The translations under genes and the position numbers were made by a program. DNA of 64,000 nt from Gonocerus acuteangulatus (lineage: Eukaryota; Arthropoda; Insecta; Hemiptera; Coreidae), in NCBI GenBank assembly GCA_946811695.1, contig OX328124.1, positions 30,002,148-30,066,147 on the forward strand, given 5' to 3'. Shown here one piece after another: positions 56,110 to 64,000 of the stretch. The notes beneath the pieces are model-generated. The model was not told where the DNA came from. It searched no databases and worked only from the letters and a program-made list of their open reading frames with translations. How positions within the stretch are numbered: the stretch's first letter is position 1; each line of letters opens with the position of its first letter.

Positions 56110-56560
56110 TGTGGATAGTCAATAATATAAATGAAGTTTGTGCATTTAGTCGATTGGAGTCCACCTGGTGATTGGAGTCAAACTGAGCTACTGTTGATTA
56201 AAAATTCCTAAATCCGAATAACTGGTATTTATTTACTTTTCATGTTCAATATTATTTCCCTTCAAAGAAAAATAAGGGTTGGGGGGAATAACTTTTGTAA
56301 TTTTGAAAAGATTATTAAGTATTTACATATATCATTAAAAACTTAATGTCTCGAATTTGAAAGTCAAAAGTAACCCTACGATCGATTGTAGAAATACCTC
56401 AGTTTAAATAAAAAATTCAAAGGAGAATTTGAGGTCTAACATTTTAAAAATAAAAGTTTTATACTTTTCAATATAGAATCCGAATCTGTTAACAAAATTA
56501 GCCTTTCCCACTTGAAGAAACGAATTTCCGGCAATGTATTTCCCACTTCCGGGACCATGG
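56110..56560. other. No gene recognised
   Basis: AT-rich sequence between two MITE copies. If the rhomboid gene continues upstream, this is intron. No upstream rhomboid exon was found. Confidence 0.35.
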
Positions 56561-56564
56561 GCGT

Positions 56565-56768
56565 ATATAGAAAATAATTTCGGGAGGGGTTGGGACAATT
56601 TCGGGCGAGGGGTGGGCTGGGACAATTTCGGGGGTATGGAATACTAAAAATTTAGAACATGGAATATTTTTAGAAAACTAAAATAACATATTTTTTATGA
56701 AATAAGTTAGTTTATTTTATTTATTTTTAAGGCTTTCATGACACATTTTCACCATCAACTCAAAATGT
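56565..56768. mobile_element. Fragment of the CATGGGCG MITE family
   Basis: CATGGGCGTATATAGAAAAT and repeated GACAATTTCGGG words match the right end of the element at 55848-56109 in reverse. The other end is not found. Confidence 0.5.
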
Positions 56769-58038
56769 CTTCTCTCAAAAGAGAGAGAGAAAAGGAATAA
56801 AATATGTTTGTTTACAAATACCATTGTTTGTTATCCTTCATAACCTGCAACACAGTGAACTTTAATGCTTAATAACTTTTTTCATAGTTGAGAGGATTGA
56901 TTTTGATCATATTAACCTTTTTATTAATAAATATTGCTTGCCATTATCTAATATGGTTTATAACCGTAGAGGATTTAGTGGCGATTAACATTTTATCATG
57001 TTTTTACGCCAGTACCTACATTGTTTTATATAATTAGCATATCCATTCTCTTAGGTGGTTATAACCGTTGATGAAGAGTCAAGAGGTAGTAGATAACCAG
57101 CAAAGAACCTATAGCGGCCCCTACACGGTCAGTAATAATGACATTACCTTATCAAAATGACAGTAATAATGATAGTGTAAGGTGGACAAAGTTGGAATGA
57201 CGAACAGTAATGATGTGAATCCGGATTTTATGATCTGGGCTTCATCATTACTGAAAGTGGAGGGGATACTGTCATTTGTAATGATGCTGTAGGGAGCGCT
57301 ACATCATTAATCCGTCATTACTCAGTCTATCTCGAGCTGTAACTAGGTGAAAGTGATGTAAAGGTGTAACGAGATTGAGTAGAAAGGGCAAAAAATAAGA
57401 TGAATTGAAATGTATGACTCTACCTTGGTAACATTATAGTTATAAAATAGTTTTAAAAGTAATATATATATCAAAGTAACGAATCCGCATTAAGCCTAAT
57501 TAAAATATATCATAGAATAAAATATATATAAAGTCATCTATAAGGTACCAACAACTTTTCACATTCGTTACTTTGCATTTGTATTGACGATATAAAATAG
57601 GTTGAAAGTGATTTATTTTTTATGTCGACTTTAGAAAATAATGCTGACGTGATTCTTTTACCAATTCATTTGTCTTATAGAGTAGATTAGAAGAAAAATA
57701 TAATCGTTAAACTATAATTTATATTTCGTCAAATATATTCAAAAATATGCTTACGTTTTCAAGTAAACTAGTATTATAAATTTTTTTTACACCAAAAATA
57801 ACAGCAGATTTAAAATCAGCACCCCAAGAAACCCTAACGTGGTGAATAATATTGAAAACAAAAAATAATGATTTTTCCCAGTCTGGAAGAGAATAAAAAT
57901 TTTTAAGCGAAAAAGTAATGTGACGTTTTGAAATTCAGTATCTCCCCTTGAGATAATCCGATTTTTACGTCATTGAAATCTTTCAAAAGAAGAAAGACTC
58001 CTTTTTCTAACCATATAAATGACTATTGTATTATCTCA

Positions 58039-58945
58039 AAAGTCCGTCACGCAGGAGCTGCATAACTAAGCACTTTCCTCAGAATTTGGGTAGTGTAGAT
58101 TGCTTTCCAGAACAATTTGCTTAAAATATCCTGCATAAATAAAATAAAAACATGAATAGTTCTCTTTTAAATTTGTAATGAGTAACTGATCAATTAATAA
58201 TTTGCTTCCAGAGTTATGTTTACACATGGTACCTATTACACTACGTAATAAATACAAAAAACCTCATATTATCGTATTTTGATCTAACGCAGGAACAGGA
58301 TACAGTCACTCTAGTGGTAGAAAGCGCTCCTTGCGGCGGCTTTGTGAACCTACGTCTGACGGGCTTTTCTATTGAAATATATTACAAATTAAACCCCCGC
58401 TTTCCGATTGACCGATTCAGCTCATTTTTACAACACTTCTTTCTCATGAGTTACCCACGACGTATACCGCGTTTCGCTACAATACAGCAGAAATTACGAC
58501 CGGTATGAGTATATTAGGAATTTGGGTCCGGAGTAAACCCCCCCTTCTAATGAACCGATTTAGTTTATTTTTACAACACATATTTACCTGTAGATTACCA
58601 CTACGAATACCGAGTTACGTCGAAATATACCAAAAATCACGGCTGGTAGTGGCGAATTGGTATTGTGGGTCCAAAGTAAACCCCCCTTCTAATGAACCGA
58701 TTTAGTTCATTTTTATATCTCACTTTTCTCTCTATATTTGCACTACGAATACCAAGTTTCGTTGAAATATAACAAATATTACGGCTGACATAGTCAAATT
58801 AGTGTTTTGGGTTCGGGGTAAACCCCCCCTTCCGGTGGACCGACTTTGGTGGTTAATGAACTCGTTCAATCGTTTGCTAATTGAATGCTATATACCAAGT
58901 TTCGTGACGAAAAAACAAAAACTCTGGCCGCTATCGTGTTAACAG

Positions 58946-59044
<99 letters not shown>

Positions 59045-59177
59045 TATATATAAATTTTAACGGGGGTCATTTTCGGTGTCTACTAGGTAGGATCGATAAA
59101 GATTTGAAGAAATTTTTCAAAAATTCCGTCATGAGTCCAACCTCAATAGCTACTTTCCTTCGGAGGAAAGTGCTAAA
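58039..59177 (+). mobile_element. HINE family 1, copy E, full length, forward
   Basis: Starts AAAAGTCCGTCACGCAGGAG and ends CTTTCCTTCGGAGGAAAGTG then CTAAAA. The 5' subterminal AAGCACTTTCCTC (58066-58080) mirrors the 3' GGAGGAAAGTGCT. (TA)n lies at 58949-59052. Nearly identical to copies A and D over long stretches, indicating recent spread. Confidence 0.8.
58949..59052. repeat. (TA)n microsatellite in HINE copy E
   Basis: TA run with one GCATA and one GATA interruption at the family 1 internal site. Confidence 0.95.
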
Positions 59178-59614
59178 AGGTACTTGCGAAAAATGGTTAT
59201 AAAAATAAAAATAAAATGTAAACTTTTTTGCACATAACGTCGGTCCAAGAACACGTAGAAACGCCCCGATTGGAAGGATATGTGTCATATTAAGGCCTTT
59301 ACGAACGTTTCACATGTTTTTTTTGTGGCTAGTGTGGCAATTATAACTACACAGGCGACTTTGCGAGGATCCATTAAAAACGCTTCTATCACGGAGATCA
59401 CAATGCATACTGAAGAAAAGTAATGACATTAAAAATGATCCGTGGAATGACGGTGTAAGGTGTACATTGTAATGATGATATGGAATGACGAGAGTTGAAT
59501 AGTAATGACATTACTGATAATGTCATTATTACTAAGCTAATCAGTAAGCTTATAAGCGAGTACGAGTAAATGTTATAAATCACTACTGCTACTTCAAAAG
59601 TAACTGGATGTGCT

Positions 59615-60115
59615 CTTCGCAGAAACACCCATAATGTGGTCTTCGAAAAAGAAAACATACTAAGACAACTGCAGATGATGTTATTAAAAAATTTTTATTT
59701 TGAGTTACTATACCTGTGTAACTGCTATCAGAATTGTAAATATAGGCAATCGTTTGGTCCTATATATTTTCCATTTATTACTCTTTCGATGTTCAGGAAG
59801 TTGTAATTCAATGGAGGACCTTTGAACGTCCTTATATGAAGATGTCATTGAAGTTAGTTTTTGCTTCCTCTGGAATTTTATAATGGATGACTCATAAAAA
59901 TATATTATCGTATTCCTTACAATGCGTATAACATCTTGTTCTGCCCAATAAAAGTCCTATTATGAAAAAAAAAGTATTGTTATAAAATAATTTTAATATT
60001 TTTATAGCGCATGCAAAAATCCCTTAGGGTTGTTAGTATCCAACTTTAAATTTAGTAATCGGTGTACAGTACTTCAATGCCTACTTTCTTATTGATGACT
60101 GATGTTGTGTGGCTC
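59615..60115. other. No gene recognised
   Basis: AT-rich DNA with short non-conserved frames. Nothing is supported. Confidence 0.35.
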
Positions 60116-60124
60116 GTGAAGAAT

Positions 60125-60550
60125 AAGAAGTCCGCCACGCAGGAGCTGCATCACAAAGCATATTCTTCAGAAAGGTGACCATTTACGCAGCGTAAACTAC
60201 CACCTTTCAATTTACGTAAATTACGCTGCATTCCTGAATAATTTGCTTAAAATAACCTATATTCAATGTAAACATGAATAGTTTTGGCCTTTCGTAATGC
60301 TCAGCTTTGAATAATTTTTAGCATTCTTAATTATTCAATTTTCTTTAATGTTTTCCAACAGTAAAATCCAAACTTTTAATGGACCGATTAAATTTATTTA
60401 TACAAGCCATCTTTCTCTTTAAATATTCTAGACGTATACCGAGTTTCATTGCAATATAACAAACATTGCTGCCTGAATGGGCAAATCCACCGATTTTGTT
60501 GGTTAACGAACTCGTTCAATGGCTTGCTATTTAAAATACATATAGGAATG
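60125..60550 (+). mobile_element. Degenerate HINE family 1 copy
   Basis: AAGTCCGCCACGCAGGAGCT at about 60129 is the 5' terminus; GACGTATACCGAGTTTCATT and TGGTTAACGAACTCGTTCAA further on are the internal and central blocks. The (TA)n tract and 3' hairpin are missing. An old copy. Confidence 0.65.
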
Positions 60551-60729
60551 ACTTACATGGTGTTCCGAATTTATATGGCAAAACTTTAGAAGCGTATAAG
60601 GGACCGATAAACTAACAATAAGACAAAAAGTCATTTAGAGATTTGCTCGTTTTCGAGAACAAGTTATCGCAAAACAAGTCGCAAAACAAGTTATCATTTT
60701 TGATTTTGTTTTAAAAAATCTATATCTCG

Positions 60730-60763
60730 GACGTTTCGGCTACTCATTGGTAGCCTTCGTCAG
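60730..60763 (-). ncRNA. Hammerhead-ribozyme-like core, left inverted PLE end
   Basis: The minus strand has CTGACGA, an extra A, stem II GGCTAC / GTAGCC with loop CAATGA, then GAAA and CGTC. The stem is perfect. Its orientation is opposite to the downstream GIY-YIG frame. Confidence 0.55.
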
Positions 60764-60793
60764 CTAAAATGACAAAAAACTCCCAGTTCCCAA

Positions 60794-61297
60794 ATGTTCC
60801 GATCTCTACCATTTACACCTGGACTGACTGATAAACTTACAAAGACAATAGAAAAATCCTACCCTTCCCTAAATTTTGGTTTGAAAACTACCAACAAACT
60901 CAAAACCCTCTATACCAAACTCAAAGATCCCATCCCTTTTGAACAAACCACCCGTTGTGTTTACCAAGTCCCTTGCCAAACCCCTTCCTGTAATGGTGTA
61001 TACATAGGAGAAACCATAAATGACGTTCACTCACGTCTTGCACAACATAAACGAACCATCACTAATAAAGAAATAGATAAATCTGCACTTGCTAAACGCG
61101 CCATTACGCAAAAACACACTTTTAACTTCGACCACACGAAAATTCTTTTTACACAGCGAAACAAAAAAAGACTACAGATCTCGGAATGTGTACGCATAAA
61201 CTTAAACAAAAACAATATAAACTACAAAACTGACAAACAAGGCATTTCTTCTATGTACGCTAATATTTTCCAAAAACTCTCCCGACCTCCCACCTAG
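60794..61297 (+). pseudogene. GIY-YIG endonuclease end of a Penelope-like element
   Basis: The frame covers the C-terminal part of a PLE polyprotein: FTPGLTDKLTKTIEKSYPSL, then CVYQVPC...CNGVYIGET (GIY and YIG positions), Arg in SRLAQHKR, HTFNFD and Glu in ISECVRINL, with stop at 61295-61297. The RT domain is absent and the first codon is not a real start, so this is a 5'-truncated copy. The remaining domain has no stops or frameshifts. It belongs to a different PLE family from the one in YTHDF intron 8. Confidence 0.85.
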
Positions 61298-61566
61298 ATT
61301 TTTCCCATGCCCCTTGGGTATCCTTCCATTAACATCTTTTTCTCCTTTCCTGTCATAAAATGTCATAAACATGCCTTTTGATCCTTACCGACCTTTCTCT
61401 CACCACCTGCTGTTTTCAGTTACATATACCCCAGTAGATTCCTTTTAGCACTTTCCTCCGAAGGAAAGTAGCTATTGAGGTTGGACTCATGACGGAATTT
61501 TTGAAAAATTTCTTCAAATCTTTATCGATCCTACCTAGTAGACACCGAAAATGACCCCCGTTAAAA

Positions 61567-61606
61567 TTTATATATATCTACATATATGTATATATATATA
61601 TATATA

Positions 61607-61652
<46 letters not shown>
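61567..61652. repeat. (TA)n microsatellite in HINE copy D
   Basis: TA-rich tract with ATCTACATATATG and GCATA interruptions at the family 1 internal site. Confidence 0.95.
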
Positions 61653-61657
<5 letters not shown>

Positions 61658-62028
61658 CTGTTAACACGATAGCGGCCAGAGTTTTTGTTTTTTCGTCACG
61701 AAACTTGGTATATAGCATTCAATTAGCAAACGATTGAACGAGTTCGTTAACCACTAAAGTCGGTCCACCGGAAGGGGGGGGGTTTACCCCGAACCCAAAA
61801 CACTAATTTGACTATGTCAGCCGTAATATTTGTTATATTTCAACGAAACTTGGTATTCATAGTGGTAATATAGAGAGAAAAGTGAGATATAAAAATGAAC
61901 TAAATCGGTTCATTAGAAGGGGGGGTTTACTCCGGACCCACAATACCAATTCGCCACTACCAGCCGTGATTTTTGGTATATTTCAACGAAACTCGGTATT
62001 CGTAGTGGTAATCCACAGGTAAATAACT

Positions 62029-62761
62029 TTTTTTTCTTTTTTTTTTTTTTTTTTATATATTTTTATTGAATATTTACAATCTGTATACATAAATACAATA
62101 AGTAAATAAATATCTCATACATCGCTATACACAAGGAAGAACAGAGGGGAGAAGGCAGCCATTGCTGTCACTCCCTAAGGAATGAATAATGTTTTTAAGT
62201 GTTACAGTTGGTCCCTAGGCCACTTTCTTTTCAGGCGTCTCGGGGGATTGGAAGGGATCGCATCTGTGGAAAGGGATTGGGCAAGGGGATTGGGATGAAA
62301 GGATAGCTTGGAATGAAAAGTGGAGAAGCGGGTTTTAGCTAATTCGGTGACAAAGGGAATTTCGAGGTCTCGGTGGATGATATTATTGTTGACGTAGAAG
62401 GGAGCATTAAGGATCCGGCGAAGGACTTTGGACTGGAAGGTTTGGATTCGGTTCATGTTGGAAGGTTTTGCTGTACCCCATAGTTCAATGCCGTATGTCC
62501 AAATCGGTTTAATAATCGTTTTGTAGATTGTTAGTTTGTTTTCAGTACTGAGTTTTGATTTGGGACCTATTAGTCGTCTAAGTAGGCCGTAGCGTCTGTT
62601 TAGTTCTTGTCGTTTTGTTTTTGTGTGTGTGTTCCAAGTAAGTCTCTTGTCGAGGTGGAAGCCTAGGTATCGAACAACATCGGATTTGGGAATGAGGGAT
62701 TCGTTTAGGGTAACAGATGGGCACTCACTGCGCCGCAGTGTGAATGAGACGTGCTTACATT
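62029..62761 (-). mobile_element. 5'-truncated jockey-like non-LTR retrotransposon, 12-bp TSD
   Basis: Flanked by AGGTAAATAACT on both sides (62017-62028 and 62762-62773). On the minus strand it ends in an A-rich tail (T run from 62029). It encodes the end of a jockey-type ORF2: a frame through KPIWTYGIELWGTAKPSNMN and QSKVLRRILNAPFYVNNN to a stop near 62202. The 5' truncation falls within the RT C-terminal region. It lies inside HINE copy D, so it is the youngest layer of this nest. Confidence 0.85.
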
Positions 62762-63661
62762 AGGTAAATAACTGTTTTAAAAATAAACTAAATCGGTTCA
62801 TTAGAAGGGGGGGTTTACTCCTGAACCAAATTCTTAATATACTCATACCGGTCGTAATTTCTGCTGTATTGTAACGAAACGCGGTATACGTCGTGGGTAA
62901 CTCATGAGAAAGAAGTGTTGTAGAAATGAGCTGAATCGGTCAATCGGAAAGCGGGGGTTTAATTTGTAATATATTTCAATAGAAAAGCCCGTCAGACGTA
63001 GGTTCACAAAGCCGCCGCAAGGCGCGCTTTCTACCACTAGAGTGACTGTATCCTGTTCCTGCGTTAGATCAAAATACGATAATATGAGGTTTTTTGTATT
63101 TATTACGAAGTGTAATAGGTTCCATGTGTAAACATAACTCTGGAAGCAAATTATTAATTGATCAGTTACTCATTACAAATTTAAAAGAGAACTATTCATG
63201 TTTTTATTTTATTTATGTAGGATATTTTAAGCAAATTGTTCTGGAAAGCAATCTACACTACCCAAATTCTGAGGAAAGTGCTTAGTTATGCAGCTCCTGC
63301 GTGACGGACTTTTCCTTAGACACTTTCACAATGGTTACTTAATTGCCAACCTTGGTCTTCCTCTGCCGCTCGGCATTTCCATTGGTATGTAGTATCTTAT
63401 TTCTTTGTAAAATTAATTAATGTTACTATTAGCTACTGTATTTGTCATTGGTATGTAGTTTCTTATTTCTTTGTAAAATCAATTAATGTTACTAATTACT
63501 ATTAAAATCAATTATTGTACCTATTTATTTTTTCATTCTACTCATTCTAAGAATTTAAGACGATATGCTCTTTTATAAGTTAATTGTATTTATAGTTCTG
63601 TTACCTATCACAATTATAACCTTTTTTTTTTCTGTATTAATTTCTTTTTTTGTAATTTTAG

Positions 63662-63695
63662 CTGACGAAGCCTACCAATGTGTAGCCGAAACGTC
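63662..63695 (+). ncRNA. Hammerhead-ribozyme-like core, right PLE end
   Basis: CTGACGA, extra A, stem II GCCTAC / GTAGCC (one C-C mismatch), GAAA and CGTC. It is followed by ATATAGATTTTTTAAAACAA, shared with the left inverted end. Confidence 0.5.
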
Positions 63696-63735
63696 GAAAA
63701 TATAGATTTTTTAAAACAAAATCATATTGAGGTTT

Positions 63736-64000
63736 ATTTAGGCGAATCCCAACCATTCCATCTTTACTTATCACCTCGACGGCTAACTATCTAATCATCA
63801 TGATGTTATCATTTTTGTACCTATTTATTTATATTTTGAATGGAAATAAATTGTCATTGCGAATTGTTAAAATAAACCAATTACTATAATTGACATAATC
63901 TAGAAGCTATAAATTCTGCAATTTTTTGAAGAAGGTACGGCTAGTGATTATCATCTTTCAAAGATCGTCATATTGCCAGCCGCGATATTCTTAATGCAGT
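63736..64000. other. No feature recognised to the right edge
   Basis: AT-rich DNA after the PLE end. No exon of the rhomboid gene or other signal was found. Confidence 0.4.

Larger units (their letters stand above)
57118..59532. mobile_element. DNA transposon with GTAATAATGACATT repeats, carrying a HINE
   Basis: Compared with the uninterrupted CCTATAAGCTAATCAG at 6500, this insert begins GCGGCCCCTACACGGTCAGT and ends AATGTCATTATTAC before TAAGCTAATC, suggesting a TA target. Multiple copies of AATGACATTA in both orientations form its ends. HINE copy E is inserted at 58039-59177. No transposase was recognised. Confidence 0.6.
56770..59610. mobile_element. Broken copy of the 5830-6592 element, split by a second transposon
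   Basis: 56770-57117 matches 6265-6505 (AAAAGGAATAAAATATGTTT, then GATAACCAGCAAAGAACCTA, with a short local insertion), and 59533-59610 continues it (CTAATCAGTAAGCTTATAAG to GTAACTGGATGTGCTCTTCG). The 2.4 kb between is foreign. The left end of the element is missing. Confidence 0.75.
61446..63312 (-). mobile_element. HINE family 1, copy D, carrying a jockey-like insertion
   Basis: Hairpin end TTTTAGCACTTTCCTCCG at 61443-61460; terminus GCAGCTCCTGCGTGACGGAC at about 63291-63310, then TTTTCC. (TA)n at 61567-61652. It interrupts the PLE 3' region. Without the 62029-62773 insertion its length would match copies A and E. Confidence 0.8.
60590..63735 (+). mobile_element. 5'-truncated Penelope-like element with inverted, hammerhead-bearing ends
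   Basis: On the left, 60640-60763 reads on the minus strand as the element's 3' end (CTGACGA...GAAACGTC then ATATAGATTTTTTAAAACAA). The coding remnant follows on the plus strand, then the 3' region, and at 63662-63712 the same end on the plus strand. HINE copy D is inserted at 61446-63312. The inverted terminal copies match what is known of PLE integrations. Confidence 0.78.

Overview
The window is an animal nuclear genome segment, most likely from an arthropod. It is AT-rich and intron-rich, with conserved metazoan genes scattered among many transposable elements. The exact species cannot be read from the sequence. Only three host genes are supported, and all three had to be assembled from small exons.

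Host genes. (1) RpL30, minus strand: 5' TOP exon at 9810-9833, start-codon exon at 9642-9682, second coding exon at 4177-4322. The 3' exons lie off the left edge. (2) A complete YTHDF-type m6A reader, plus strand, nine coding exons from 11454 to 32850, 549 residues, with an intact aromatic cage. (3) The C-terminal three exons of a rhomboid-family intramembrane protease, minus strand, 55680 to 50938, with a GASA serine motif and the TM6 histidine. RpL30 and YTHDF are divergently arranged, about 1.6 kb apart.

Mobile DNA, left to right. 1-3.3 kb: an I/jockey-like non-LTR retrotransposon with RT and RNase H. 5.1-8.5 kb: a large palindrome with a nested TIR element, inside the RpL30 intron. 13-28.6 kb: YTHDF introns with Helentron-like, Helitron-like, hAT, mariner, MITE and SINE insertions. 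30.4-32.7 kb: a Penelope-like element (PLE) antisense in the last YTHDF intron, with RT and GIY-YIG domains. 34.7-50.1 kb: a repeat block dominated by two Helentron-like (HINE) families that share a 5' terminus and carry (TA)n, organised as an imperfect inverted duplication centred near 46.43 kb. 51.8-55.4 kb: tail-to-tail Helitrons and foldback elements inside the rhomboid introns. 55.8-63.7 kb: nested TIR elements, Helentron-like copies, a second PLE piece with hammerhead-like motifs at both inverted ends, and a truncated jockey-like insertion.

Most informative observations: hammerhead-like cores at the inverted ends of PLE copies; a PIP-box beside clustered basic nuclear-localisation motifs in the PLE RT/GIY-YIG linker; two HINE families with hairpin 3' ends, and an insertion site resolved by a paralogous empty site inside the window; and the ~10-kb inverted duplication. 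Splice sites, domains and element boundaries were read by eye; no alignment or search was run.
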